Shown piece after piece: positions 53,135 through 63,138 of a DNA stretch of 64,000 nt; within the stretch, counting starts at the first letter, position 1, and each line of letters opens with the position of its first letter. The DNA is from Paraburkholderia eburnea (GTDB lineage Bacteria; Pseudomonadota; Gammaproteobacteria; Burkholderiales; Burkholderiaceae). Both the position numbers and the translations under genes were made by a program. The notes under the pieces were generated by a model. That model saw only the letters and a program-made list of their open reading frames with translations. It was not told the DNA's origin and made no database searches. The stretch spans positions 1 through 64,000 of the forward strand of contig NZ_PQGA01000014.1 of the NCBI RefSeq assembly GCF_002917095.1, read 5' to 3'.

Positions 53135-54616
53135 ATGTATCTCGGCATCGACCTCGGCACCTCCGAAGTGAAAGTTCTGCTGCTCGCGCCCGACGGCCGC
53201 GTGATCGGCACCGCGGGCTCGCCGTTCACGGTCTCGCGCCCCCAGCCGCGCTGGGCCGAACAGAATCCCGCCGACTGGTGGGACGGCACGCGCCAGGCGC
53301 TCGCCGCGCTGCGCGCGAAGCATCCGCACGAATTCGCCGAAGTACGCGGCATCGGCCTCTCGGGGCAGATGCACGGCGCGGTGCTGCTCGACAGGAACGA
53401 CACCGTCCTGCGCCCGGCGATCCTCTGGAACGACATGCGCGCGGTGGACGAATGCGCGGAACTGACCGCGCGCGCACCGCAACTGCATCGTGTCGCGGGC
53501 AATCTGGCGATGCCGGGCTTTACCGCGCCCAAGCTGCTGTGGGTCGCGCGCCACGAGCCCGAACTGTTCCGCCAGACCGCCTGCGTACTGCTGCCGAAGG
53601 ACTGGCTGCGCCTGAAGCTCACGGGCGGCAAGGTTTCCGATCCGTCGGACGCGGCGGGCACGCTCTGGCTCGACGTGGCCAAACGCGACTGGTCGGATGC
53701 GCTGCTCGACGCCTGCAACATGACGCGTGCGCAGATGCCGGCGCTCGCCGAAGGCAGCGCGCCGTCCGGCACGCTGCTGCCCGCCGTCGCGCGCGAATTC
53801 GGCCTGCGTGAGAACGTGGTCGTCGCGGCCGGCGGCGGCGACAACGCCACCAGCGCGATCGGCATCGGCGCGGTGCAGCCAGGCGACGGCTTCGTCTCGC
53901 TCGGCACCTCGGGCGTGCTGTGCGTGATCGGCGACCGCTTCGCGCCCAATCCGGCCTCGGCCGTGCACGCGTTCTGCCATGCGATTCCCGATCGCTGGCA
54001 CCAGATGAGCGTGGTGCTTTCGGCGGCCAGTTGCCTGCGCTGGGTCTGCAAGCTCACCGGCACCGACGAACCCACCCTGCTCGCCGAAGTCGAACGTCTC
54101 GACGCCCGCACGCTTGGCCAGGCGCCGCTCTTTCTGCCGTATCTCTCGGGCGAGCGCACGCCGCACAACGACCCCTATGCGCAGGGCGTGTTCTTCGGCA
54201 TGACGCACGCGACCGATCGCGCGCTGCTGGGCTACGCGGTGCTCGAAGGCGTGACGCTCGCGCTCACCGACGGCCTCGACGCCCTGCGCGCCGCAGGCAC
54301 CGAAGTCGGCCCGCTCTCGATGCTCGGCGGCGGCGCGCGCAGCGCGTACTGGGCGCAGCTCGTGGCCGACGCGTTCGACACGCCCACGCGCCAGCACGGC
54401 GGCGGCGAAACGGGCGCGGCGCTCGGCGCGGCGCGCCTGGGCTGGCTGGCGGCGGGCGGCGACTTCAACGCCGTGCTCGCCAAAGCGACCGTCACCGCCG
54501 AATACACACCCGATGCCGCGCGCCACGCGGCGCTGAGCGAACGGCTGGAGTCGTATCGCGCGCTCTACCGGCACGTACGGCCGCTGTTCGACCCCGCACG
54601 CGAAAGGCTGGCGTAA
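53135..54616 (+). CDS. xylB: Xylulokinase
   Basis: 493 residues, FGGY kinase. MYLGIDLGTSEVKVLLL (phosphate 1), GLSGQMHGAVLLD (xylulose binding), catalytic Asp236 in GGGDNATSAIG, SLGTSGVL and the C-terminal LGGGARSAYWAQLVAD. It makes D-xylulose 5-phosphate for the pentose phosphate pathway. It starts 120 bp after dalD. Confidence 0.97.
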   Translation: MYLGIDLGTSEVKVLLLAPDGRVIGTAGSPFTVSRPQPRWAEQNPADWWDGTRQALAALRAKHPHEFAEVRGIGLSGQMHGAVLLDRNDTVLRPAILWNDMRAVDECAELTARAPQLHRVAGNLAMPGFTAPKLLWVARHEPELFRQTACVLLPKDWLRLKLTGGKVSDPSDAAGTLWLDVAKRDWSDALLDACNMTRAQMPALAEGSAPSGTLLPAVAREFGLRENVVVAAGGGDNATSAIGIGAVQPGDGFVSLGTSGVLCVIGDRFAPNPASAVHAFCHAIPDRWHQMSVVLSAASCLRWVCKLTGTDEPTLLAEVERLDARTLGQAPLFLPYLSGERTPHNDPYAQGVFFGMTHATDRALLGYAVLEGVTLALTDGLDALRAAGTEVGPLSMLGGGARSAYWAQLVADAFDTPTRQHGGGETGAALGAARLGWLAAGGDFNAVLAKATVTAEYTPDAARHAALSERLESYRALYRHVRPLFDPARERLA

Positions 54617-54676
54617 GGACGACGCCGATCCAGTACACTTCGCCCGCCATCCAACCACGCTCGCGCCGACCCCACC

Positions 54677-55630
54677 GTGCCCAAGTCCACCGAAAAACTC
54701 GATCTCGCCACCCGCGCCGCGTGGCTCTATTACGTGGCCGGCAATACCCAGAACGAGATCGCCGAAAAGCTCCAGGTCTCGCGCCCGGTCGCGCAGCGCC
54801 TCGTGGCGTTCGCCGTCGAGAAGAACCTGATCCGCGTGCGCGTCGATCACCGGCTGGCCGACTGCCTCGCGCTCGCGGACCGGCTCTCGAAGCGCTACGG
54901 CCTGGCGATGTGCGAGGTGGTGCCCGTCGACGGCGACACCCAGGAAGCGATCGACCGCAAGCTCGCCGTGGCGGGCGCGCAGGTGATGGAACGCTATCTG
55001 AACGAGGAGCGGCCGATGGTGGTCGCGGTGAGCAGCGGGCGCACGCTCAAGGCCGCCGTCGATCAGATCGCGCAGATCGAGCGGCCGCAGCACCGGCTCG
55101 TGTCGATGGTCGGGGCGATCGCGCAGGACGGATCCTCGAACCGCTACGACGTGGCGCTGCATATCTCCGAGAAAACCGGCGGCAAGCACTTCCTGCTGCC
55201 CGCGCCGCTGATCGCCGATAACGAGGCCGAGCGCGCGCAATGGTGCAATCACCGCCTCTACCGCATCGTCGAGTCGCTCTCGGGCGAGGCCGATGTGGCG
55301 TTCGTGGGGATCGGCAATATCGGCGAGCATTGCCCGCTGCACGAGGACGGCTTCCTGACCACGGACGAGGTGCACGAGTTGATGCGCCTGGGCGCCATCG
55401 CCGAAATGCTGGGGCTGCCGATCGATGCCAATGGCCGCCGCGTCGATTCGCCCACGGGGCGGCGCGTGACGAGCCTGCATCTGGACTCGCCGCCGAAGCG
55501 GCCGACCATCGGCTTCGCAGGCGGTGCGCGCAAGCGCGAAGCGCTGATCGCGGCGCTCAAGGGCGGCTGGCTGTCGGGTCTCGTGACCGACGAGGCGTGT
55601 GCGCGCGCGGCGCTGGGTGAAGCGGGCTGA
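54677..55630 (+). CDS. SorC/DeoR-type sugar-binding transcriptional regulator
   Basis: 317 residues from a GTG start. N-terminal helix-turn-helix (NTQNEIAEKLQVSRPVAQRLV, about residues 22-45), then a SorC sugar-binding domain with VAVSSGRTLKAAVDQI, HLHISEK-like LHISEKTGGKHFLLPAPL, DVAFVGIGNIGEHCP and TIGFAGGARKREALIAAL. It responds to a sugar or sugar phosphate and forms tetramers in known relatives. Third gene of the catabolic arm; predicted to act on the two matching promoter modules. Confidence 0.93.
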   Translation: MPKSTEKLDLATRAAWLYYVAGNTQNEIAEKLQVSRPVAQRLVAFAVEKNLIRVRVDHRLADCLALADRLSKRYGLAMCEVVPVDGDTQEAIDRKLAVAGAQVMERYLNEERPMVVAVSSGRTLKAAVDQIAQIERPQHRLVSMVGAIAQDGSSNRYDVALHISEKTGGKHFLLPAPLIADNEAERAQWCNHRLYRIVESLSGEADVAFVGIGNIGEHCPLHEDGFLTTDEVHELMRLGAIAEMLGLPIDANGRRVDSPTGRRVTSLHLDSPPKRPTIGFAGGARKREALIAALKGGWLSGLVTDEACARAALGEAG

Positions 55631-55662
55631 CGCTCGCACTGATTAAAAAACCCCGCTCGAAA

Positions 55663-55687
55663 TAAAAAAGCCCGCTCGAAAGCGGGC
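55663..55687 (-). terminator. Terminator of the polyol ABC operon
   Basis: GCCCGCT-N4-AGCGGGC with a run of T on the - strand. It separates the two convergent arms of the polyol locus. Confidence 0.9.
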
Positions 55688-55721
55688 GTCCCTCGTTGGG
55701 GCAATCAACAACGCTGCAAAA

Positions 55722-56831
<1,110 letters not shown>

Positions 56832-56914
56832 GATGTGTGTCTCCATTCGTTGCGGTGCGTCTTTCCCGATGCACCGCGATTTTCAGCACGTTCGTTTCTA
56901 CGGTGCGCCGCGCG

Positions 56915-57628
56915 TCACTGCGCGCGCGCCTCCGCGTTCTGCATCCAGTCCGCCACCAGAGCCGGCAGCATGCGCATATCGTCGAAGACGGCCTGTGCGC
57001 CCACTTCGCGCAGTTCGTGTGCATGAGCGTCGCCGCCCACATGCGCGCCGCCCACGAAACCGAGTACCCTCATGCCCGCCGCGCGCGCGGCGGTGACACC
57101 CGTGACGCTGTCCTCCACCACGATGCACGCCTGCGGCGCGACACCCAGACCTTGCGCGGCGGCCAGATAGACATCGGGCGCGGGCTTGGGGTTGGCGACC
57201 GCGTCGGCGCAATAAATGCGATCGCCGAAAAAGCGCGTGAGGCCGGTACGCTCCAGCACCTGACGCACCACGGACGTATAGCTGTTGCTCGCGCAAGCCT
57301 TGGTGAGCGTGATCGCTTCGAGCGCCCCGGCCACGCCTGGGAACAGCGGCGCCTGCGCGGCTTCGCGTTCGGCCACCGCGCGGATCGCGGCGACATCGGC
57401 TTCGCTCAGACGCCGCCCCAGCGCCTCGCTCGTACCGCTCAGCACGCGCTCGATGCGCTGGCCAAGCAGCGGCATCAACACCGGCGCGACCAGGGCGCCA
57501 GGCCAGCGCGCTTCCAGCTCGCGCACCAGCACGCTCGCCGCCACCGCTTCGCTGTCGATCAGTACGCCGTCGCAATCGCAGATCAGCGCCTGGATTGCAA
57601 CATTCGTCGCATTCGTCGCGTTCGTCAT
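56915..57628 (-). CDS. HAD family hydrolase (subfamily IA, phosphatase or beta-PGM-like)
   Basis: 237 residues. HAD motif I ICDCDGVLIDSE (both Asp present), motif II ASNSYTS, motif III KPAPDVYL, motif IV VVEDSVTGV. The pattern is that of beta-phosphoglucomutase/sugar-phosphatase-like enzymes. Its ATG overlaps the permease stop by one base (TAATG), so it belongs to the polyol operon and probably acts on a polyol phosphate or ketose phosphate. The N-terminus MTNATNATN is encoded by a 9-bp repeat. Confidence 0.9.
   Translation of the reverse strand: MTNATNATNVAIQALICDCDGVLIDSEAVAASVLVRELEARWPGALVAPVLMPLLGQRIERVLSGTSEALGRRLSEADVAAIRAVAEREAAQAPLFPGVAGALEAITLTKACASNSYTSVVRQVLERTGLTRFFGDRIYCADAVANPKPAPDVYLAAAQGLGVAPQACIVVEDSVTGVTAARAAGMRVLGFVGGAHVGGDAHAHELREVGAQAVFDDMRMLPALVADWMQNAEARAQ
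57602..57628 (-). repeat. 9-bp repeat at the start of the HAD gene
   Basis: From the ATG, units ATGACGAAC, GCGACGAAT, GCGACGAAT encode M-T-N, A-T-N, A-T-N. Being a multiple of three, changes in number would not shift the frame. Confidence 0.75.
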
Positions 57629-58500
57629 TACTTGACCGCTCCGAAAGTAAGGCCGCGCACAAGCTGCTTCTGCGACAGCCAGCCGACGATCAGCACGGGC
57701 GCGACCGCCAGCAGCGAAGCCGCCGACAGCTTGGCCCAGAACAGCCCCTCAGGACTCGAATACGAGGCGATGAACACCGTGAGCGGCGCCGCGTTCGAAC
57801 TCGACAGGTTGATGCTCCAGAATGCTTCGTTCCACGAAAGAATGATCAGGAGGAGCGCGGTGGACGCAAGCCCAGGAACGGCCATCGGCATGAGCAGATA
57901 GACGATCTCCTGCCACGTGGCCGCGCCGTCCATGCGCCCGGCTTCGAGAATATCGCGCGGAATCTCGTTGAAGTAGGTGTACGCCATCCAGACCGCAATC
58001 GGCAGATTGATGAGCGTGTAGACGATGACCAGTCCGCTCACCGTATCCAGCAGACCGGTGTTCTTCCACAGCAGATAGATCGGCACCAGCACGCCCACGG
58101 ACGGCATCATCTTGGTGGACAGCATCCACAGCAGGATCTTCTGCGTGCGATGGTTCGGGAAGAACGCCATCGCATAGGCCGCCGGGACGGCCAGGATCAG
58201 GCACACGATCGTCACGCCCGCCGAGATCAGCACCGAATTCCACGCGAACGCGAAGTAGTTGCTGCGTGCGAACACCTCGCGGAAGCTGTCGAGCGTCGGC
58301 ATGAAGAAGATCGTCGGCACGTAGGCCTGCTGCTCGGTCTTGAACGCCGTGATCGTCATCCAGAAGATCGGAAAGAACAGCGCGATCGCGATGACCCACG
58401 CCAGCAGCCCCGGCACCACGCGGCCGATGAACTGGATCGGCGAGGAGCGCTTGACCGCGTGCGGCGAGTCGGGCACGTGTGTAGCAGTGACTTGGCTCAT
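57628..58500 (-). CDS. Polyol ABC transporter permease (MalG/SmoG type)
   Basis: 290 residues, six membrane segments. The EAA loop YFNEIPRDILEAGRMDGAATWQEIV is present; MalG-type C-terminus. Its ATG overlaps the upstream permease stop (ATGA) and its TAA overlaps the HAD ATG. Inner membrane partner of the permease below and the SmoK-type ATPase. Confidence 0.95.
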   Translation of the reverse strand: MSQVTATHVPDSPHAVKRSSPIQFIGRVVPGLLAWVIAIALFFPIFWMTITAFKTEQQAYVPTIFFMPTLDSFREVFARSNYFAFAWNSVLISAGVTIVCLILAVPAAYAMAFFPNHRTQKILLWMLSTKMMPSVGVLVPIYLLWKNTGLLDTVSGLVIVYTLINLPIAVWMAYTYFNEIPRDILEAGRMDGAATWQEIVYLLMPMAVPGLASTALLLIILSWNEAFWSINLSSSNAAPLTVFIASYSSPEGLFWAKLSAASLLAVAPVLIVGWLSQKQLVRGLTFGAVK

Positions 58501-59444
58501 TTTTCGTACTCCCCTTTGAGGTTGCGCGCGAGCATGCGCACGAGGAAGAACGACACGATGTTCGCCAGCACGACAGCCAGAATGCCGCCCGCCGATGCGA
58601 TGCCCACGTCGAACTGTTGCAGGCCCATCGAGTAGATCAGGTAAGTGAGGTTGGTGGTCGCGTTGCCGGGACCGCCGCCCGTGGTCGTGTAGATTTCGGC
58701 GAAGATCGACAGCAGGAAGATCGACTCCATCATCACGACGACGGCAATCGCGCGGCGCAGGTGCGGCAGCGTGATGTAGAAGAACAGCGCAATGGCGCCC
58801 GCGCCGTCGATCTTCGCGGCTTCCTTCTGCTCCTGGTCGAGCGACTGGATCGCCGTGAAGAGAATCAGGAACGCAAACGGCAGCCATTGCCACGACACGA
58901 TCAGGATGACCGCGAACAGCGGGTATTCGGCGAACCAGTCGATCGGCGTCATGCCCATCGAGCGCATCGCGATGGCGACGAGGCCATACACCGGATGCAG
59001 GATCATGTTCTTCCAGATCAGCGCGGAAACCGTCGGCATCACGAAGAACGGCGCGATCGCAAAGAGGCGCGCGATACCCTGGCCGACGAACTTGCGGTCG
59101 AACAGCACCGCCATCAGCACGCCGCCGATCACGGTGATCAGGAGCACGGCGACGATCAGTTCGATGGTGTGCGCGATCGACGGCAGGAACGAGGGATCGG
59201 TCGCGAGATACTTGTAGTTGTCGAGACCCGCGAAGCCCTTGAGATCGGGGTTGAGCAGGTTATAGCGCGTGAACGAATACCAGATCGTCATCGCGAGCGG
59301 AATCGTCATCCACAGCAGCAGGACGGCGACCGAGGGCGAGACGAGCCAGCGCGACGCCGAGCGGCGCTGCTGCACCTGCTGCGTATTCGGTTTGGGCGCT
59401 CGGGTTCGATTGAATAGGGGCATGGGGAGATGGAGATGACGCAT
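58497..59444 (-). CDS. Polyol ABC transporter permease (MalF/SmoF type)
   Basis: 315 residues from the ATG at 59444; a GTG at 59453 and ATG at 59423 are alternatives. Six membrane segments. EAA loop LDQEQKEAAKIDGAGAIALFFYITLPHLRRA in parts, then TTGGGPGNATTNLTYLIY, typical of polyol and sugar permeases. Coupled to the next permease by ATGA. Confidence 0.94.
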   Translation of the reverse strand: MRHLHLPMPLFNRTRAPKPNTQQVQQRRSASRWLVSPSVAVLLLWMTIPLAMTIWYSFTRYNLLNPDLKGFAGLDNYKYLATDPSFLPSIAHTIELIVAVLLITVIGGVLMAVLFDRKFVGQGIARLFAIAPFFVMPTVSALIWKNMILHPVYGLVAIAMRSMGMTPIDWFAEYPLFAVILIVSWQWLPFAFLILFTAIQSLDQEQKEAAKIDGAGAIALFFYITLPHLRRAIAVVVMMESIFLLSIFAEIYTTTGGGPGNATTNLTYLIYSMGLQQFDVGIASAGGILAVVLANIVSFFLVRMLARNLKGEYEK

Positions 59445-59574
59445 GAGGACCACCCTTCTCTATTGCGCGCCGTGCGGGGGGCACGGCGCCGCATCTTGCT
59501 TCACCGGACACGCACGCGGCCAGCGCGGACGCGTGCATGTGCGTGCGTGTGCGGCTTTGAGGCTGAGTGACGGC

Positions 59575-60897
59575 TTATTTCTGGTAACCGGCCTGGGCGA
59601 CTGCGCGATCGGCGGCGGCGTTGCCTGCCGCGAGCGCCTGATCGACGCTCATCTGGCCTGCCACCGCACCGGCGATGCTCTGGCCCACGACCGTGCCGAA
59701 CGACTGGAATTCAGGAATCCCGACGAACTGCACACCCGTGTACGGCACCGGCCTGGCAGTCGGGTGATTCGGATCGGCGGTCTGGATCGCCTTGAGCACG
59801 AAGTCCGAGAACGGCGCGGCCTGCTTGTACTCGGGGCGCTGATAGGTCGATACGCGCGTGCCCGACGGCACCGACGCCCAGCCTTCGTCCTTCGCAACCA
59901 GTTCGATGTACTGCTTCGAGGTCGACCATTCGATGAACTTCTTGGCGGCGTCCTGCGACTTCGACGACTTTGGAATCGCCAGCGCCCAGGACCACAGCCA
60001 ATGCGCACCGTTCGGCGTCACGGCGGTCGGCGCCGCGGCGAAGCCGATCTTGTCGGCCACCTGCGACTGCGACTTGTTGTAGAGAATGCCGGCGGCTACC
60101 GTCGCGTCGATCCACATCGCGCACTTGCCCGAGGACATCAGCGTGAGGTTTTCGTTGAAGCCGTTCGAGCTGGCTCCCGGAGGGCCATCTTTCTTCAGCA
60201 TGTCGACGTAGAAATTCACCGCCTTCTTCCATTCCGGCGTCGTGAGCTGGGCGTGCCACTTCTCGTCGAACCAGCGCCCGCCGAAGGTGTTCACCACCGT
60301 CGTCACATAGGCCATGTTCTCGCCCCAGCCGGCCTTGCCGCGCAGACAGATGCCGTAGGTGCCCGCCGATTTGTCGGTGAGCTTGTCGGCGAAGTCCCGG
60401 ATCTGGTCGTAGGTCGGCTGGTCGGGCATCTTCAGGCCCTTGGCCGCGAACAGGTCCTTGCGGTAGTACGTCATCGAGCTTTCGACGTAGAACGGCAGCG
60501 CATAGAGCGTGCCGTTATACGAGAGACCGTCGCGCGCCGTCTTCACGACGTCGTTGAGATCGTAGTCGGCGGGCAGGCCCGTCATCGGCGCGAGCCAGCC
60601 GCGCTTGCCCCACTGCGGCGCTTCATAGGTGCCGATCATCATCACGTCGAACTGGCCGCTATTGGTCGTGATGTCGGTCGTGGCACGCTGGCGCAGCACG
60701 TTTTCTTCGAGAATCACCCAGTTCAGCTTGATGCCCGGATTGGCCTTCTCGAAAGCCGGCGAGAGCTTCTTCAGCTCGATCATGTCCGGGTTGTTCAACA
60801 TGGCGACGGTGACGGTCTGCGCTTGCGCGGCACCGGCCGCGGCGATCAGCGCGCCCGCGCTGACGGTACGCAGCACGGTCTTCAATACGGGTTTCAT
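59575..60897 (-). CDS. Polyol/sugar ABC transporter substrate-binding protein
   Basis: 440 residues. Signal peptide of about 27 residues (cut after AQAQ region), then a type 2 periplasmic binding fold: VTVAMLNNPDMIELKKLSPAFEKANPGI in pieces, YGTYEAPQWGKRGWL-like segment, ALPFYVESSMTYYRKDLF, and a C-terminal GTVVGQSIAGAVAGQMSVDQAL. It resembles SmoE/MtlE-type sorbitol-mannitol binders. 130 bp separate it from the permease gene. Confidence 0.93.
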   Translation of the reverse strand: MKPVLKTVLRTVSAGALIAAAGAAQAQTVTVAMLNNPDMIELKKLSPAFEKANPGIKLNWVILEENVLRQRATTDITTNSGQFDVMMIGTYEAPQWGKRGWLAPMTGLPADYDLNDVVKTARDGLSYNGTLYALPFYVESSMTYYRKDLFAAKGLKMPDQPTYDQIRDFADKLTDKSAGTYGICLRGKAGWGENMAYVTTVVNTFGGRWFDEKWHAQLTTPEWKKAVNFYVDMLKKDGPPGASSNGFNENLTLMSSGKCAMWIDATVAAGILYNKSQSQVADKIGFAAAPTAVTPNGAHWLWSWALAIPKSSKSQDAAKKFIEWSTSKQYIELVAKDEGWASVPSGTRVSTYQRPEYKQAAPFSDFVLKAIQTADPNHPTARPVPYTGVQFVGIPEFQSFGTVVGQSIAGAVAGQMSVDQALAAGNAAADRAVAQAGYQK

Positions 60898-60949
60898 GAC
60901 GTTGTCTCCTTTGTTGTTACGTTATGTCGTGCTGCCTGGGTTGAATTCG

Positions 60950-61753
60950 TCAGCTCATCCAGTTGCCGCCGTCCACGTTGAGCGTCTGTGCGGTGATGTA
61001 ATCGGCGTCGGCGGAGGCGAGAAAGAGCGCCGCGCCCGTGAGGTCCTCGGGCAGGCCCATGCGCCCGAGCGGCACTTCCTCGCCGACCAGCCGCTTCTTT
61101 TCGCCGAGCGGACGGTGCTCGTAGCGCGCGAACAGCGCGTCCACCTGCTCCCACATCGGCGTGTCCACCACGCCCGGCGCGATGCCGTTCACGTTGATCC
61201 TGTGCGGCGCGAGCGCGAGCGCCGCCGACTGCGTGTAGCTCAGCACCGCCGCCTTGGTTGCACAGTAGTGCGAAACGAGTGCCTCGCCGCGCCGTCCCGC
61301 CTGCGAGGACATATTGATGATCTTGCCGCCGTGGCCCTGCTCGACCATGCGACGCGCGACGGCCTGCATCAGGAAGAACATGCCCTTCACGTTGACCGAG
61401 AAGAGGCGATCGTAGATATCCCAGGATTCGTCGAGCAGCGGGCGCATGTCGAACAGCGCCGCGTTGTTGAAGAGTATGTCGATGCGGCCGAAACGGCCAA
61501 CCGCCGCGCTCACGATGCGATCGATGTCCTCGCGGCGCGTGACGTCGGCGCTCAACGCCAGCACGCGCTCGGGAAAAGCCTCGCTGAGCGCGGGCGCGAT
61601 GGACTCGGCCGGCTTCACGTCGACGATCACGCAGCGCGCGCCCTCGTCCAGATAGCGGCGCGCGACCGCCTCGCCGATACCGCTTGCCGCACCGGTCAGC
61701 ACGGCCACCTTGTCCTGCAAACGTCCTGCCGCCGGGTATGCGGAATGTGCCAC
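60950..61753 (-). CDS. smoS: SDR polyol dehydrogenase, sorbitol (L-iditol 2-) dehydrogenase SmoS-like
   Basis: 267 residues from a GTG that has GGAG 8 nt before it; a GTG at 61777 lacks a ribosome site. Nucleotide motif TGAASGIG at 20-27, NNAALFDMRPLLDES, MSSQAGRRGEALVSHYCATKAA with the Tyr-x3-Lys pair, NGIAPGVVDTPMWEQVD and the C-terminal LNVDGGNWMS, as in SmoS and related galactitol or sorbitol dehydrogenases. It oxidises sorbitol to fructose. First gene of the transport arm, under the same promoter module as dalD. Confidence 0.9.
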   Translation of the reverse strand: MAHSAYPAAGRLQDKVAVLTGAASGIGEAVARRYLDEGARCVIVDVKPAESIAPALSEAFPERVLALSADVTRREDIDRIVSAAVGRFGRIDILFNNAALFDMRPLLDESWDIYDRLFSVNVKGMFFLMQAVARRMVEQGHGGKIINMSSQAGRRGEALVSHYCATKAAVLSYTQSAALALAPHRINVNGIAPGVVDTPMWEQVDALFARYEHRPLGEKKRLVGEEVPLGRMGLPEDLTGAALFLASADADYITAQTLNVDGGNWMS

Positions 61754-61836
61754 AGGGTTGTCTCCAATATCGTCCACGCCGATGAGCCACTTCTGTTTCG
61801 AAGCCAGGCTTGCGGCCTGAACACTCGCTCACCGCA

Positions 61837-61891
61837 TGAGCATTTGCTCTCTTGGTGGTCGAATGATCGGATACGCACGCACACATGTCAA
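61837..61891 (-). promoter_or_regulatory. smoS promoter with SorC-type operator
   Basis: On the - strand: TTGACA (61891-61886), 17-nt spacer, GATCAT (61868-61863, inside CGATCATTCG at 61869-61860), 9 nt, then AGAGCAAATGCTCA (61850-61837). Elements and spacing are the same as upstream of dalD. Confidence 0.8.
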
Positions 61892-62040
61892 GGCGGACAA
61901 ACGCCATCGCGGCGGATTTCGATGGTGCGGCGCGCAAGCCGCCCGTCCAGCGCCCGAGGGCGAGCACTTCCCGCGCCCGCCGAGGGGCCATTCAATATGC
62001 CGTAACCGTTGTGCCGTCCGGCTGGCTCGCCATCTTTCGC

Positions 62041-62058
62041 GTTACGTTATATCATCTC
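62041..62058 (+). promoter_or_regulatory. Possible Zur box
   Basis: GTTACGTTATATCATCTC matches the proteobacterial Zur pattern GTWATRTTATAAYATWAC, as I recall it, at 14 of 18 positions. It lies about 100 bp before a zinc-type binding protein gene. Confidence 0.5.
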
Positions 62059-62156
62059 GCCTTCACGGATTTTTGCCTTCTCCGGGCGGTCCGGCGGCTT
62101 ACAGACTGTCATCCGGAACCCGTTCTCACGCCTCGCTTTTCGTCAAGGATAGAACC

Positions 62157-63101
62157 ATGCTCGCATTCACCCGCGCGACGCTGCGCACGCCCATCGTCCG
62201 TTCGGTCCGTTCGGCCATTTCGGCGCTTGCTGCCGCGGCCGCCCTTGGCGCGCTGTTCGGACCGGCAACCGCGCGCGCCGCCGACACGGCAATCACGGTC
62301 GTGGCCGCCGAAAACTTCTACGGCGACGTGGTCAAGCAGATCGGCGGCGCCAATGTGAACGTGACGAGCATCCTGAGCAATCCCGACCAGGACCCGCACC
62401 TCTTCGAAGCCAGCCCGAAGACCGCGCGCGCGCTCCAGCATGCGCGCGTCGTGGTGTACAACGGCGCGGACTACGATCCGTGGATGACGAAGCTGCTGGG
62501 CGCGACCGCCGGCCAGAGCAATGAGGGCAACCCGCGCGCGATCATCGTCGCGGCGGACCTCGTCGGCAAGAAGCCGGGCGACAATCCGCACCTCTGGTAC
62601 GACCCGCAGACAATGCCCGCCGTCGCGCGCGCGGTGGGCGCGGCGCTCGACGCGGCAGACCCGGCGCACAAGAGCGTGTACGATGCGAACCTTGCAACGT
62701 TTCTCGGCTCGCTCAAGCCGATCGACGCGAAGGTCGCCGCGCTGCGCGCGCAGTACAAAGGCCAGCCGGTGACGGCGACGGAGCCGGTGTTCGGCTATAT
62801 GTCGGATGCCATCGGCCTCGACATGCGCAACCTGCGCTTCCAGTTGGCGACGATGAACGACACCGAAGCCAGCGCCTCCGATATCGCCGCTTTCGAGCGC
62901 GATCTGCGCGAGCGCCGCGTGCGCGTGCTGATCTATAACAGCCAGGCGACCGAGGCGCTCACGCGCCGCATGCTCGGCCTCGCGAAGCAGGCGAAAGTGC
63001 CGACGGTCAGCGTGACCGAGACGCAGCCCGCGGGCGTGAACTTCCAGCAGTGGATGCTTGCGCAGCTCGATTCATTGAGCCGCGCGCTCGCCACTAAATA
63101 A
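62157..63101 (+). CDS. znuA: Metal (zinc/manganese) ABC transporter substrate-binding protein
   Basis: 314 residues, cluster A-I (ZnuA-like) fold. Signal peptide of about 42 residues ending ARAAD; then AENFYGDVVKQIGG, a metal-ligand His in DQDPHLFEASP, another in GDNPHLWYDPQTMP, and VSVTETQPAGVNFQQWM near the end. The long His-rich loop of E. coli ZnuA is absent. AAGGA precedes the ATG. Co-directional with the ATPase gene 37 bp downstream. Zinc is favoured by the possible Zur box but Mn cannot be excluded. Confidence 0.88.
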   Translation: MLAFTRATLRTPIVRSVRSAISALAAAAALGALFGPATARAADTAITVVAAENFYGDVVKQIGGANVNVTSILSNPDQDPHLFEASPKTARALQHARVVVYNGADYDPWMTKLLGATAGQSNEGNPRAIIVAADLVGKKPGDNPHLWYDPQTMPAVARAVGAALDAADPAHKSVYDANLATFLGSLKPIDAKVAALRAQYKGQPVTATEPVFGYMSDAIGLDMRNLRFQLATMNDTEASASDIAAFERDLRERRVRVLIYNSQATEALTRRMLGLAKQAKVPTVSVTETQPAGVNFQQWMLAQLDSLSRALATK

Positions 63102-63138
63102 GCATCAAACAACACGCAGTCAGCAGGGAACAGAAGCA

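Larger units (their letters stand above)
61754..62156. other. Divergent promoter region of smoS and the zinc ABC genes
   Basis: About 400 bp. It holds the smoS promoter/operator module and a possible Zur box. No coding frame. Confidence 0.65.

Noticed and set aside
51422..55639. Very long open frame on the - strand across dalD-xylB-regulator
   Set aside because: Antisense frame kept open by GC-rich codon bias; the + strand genes have complete family motifs.
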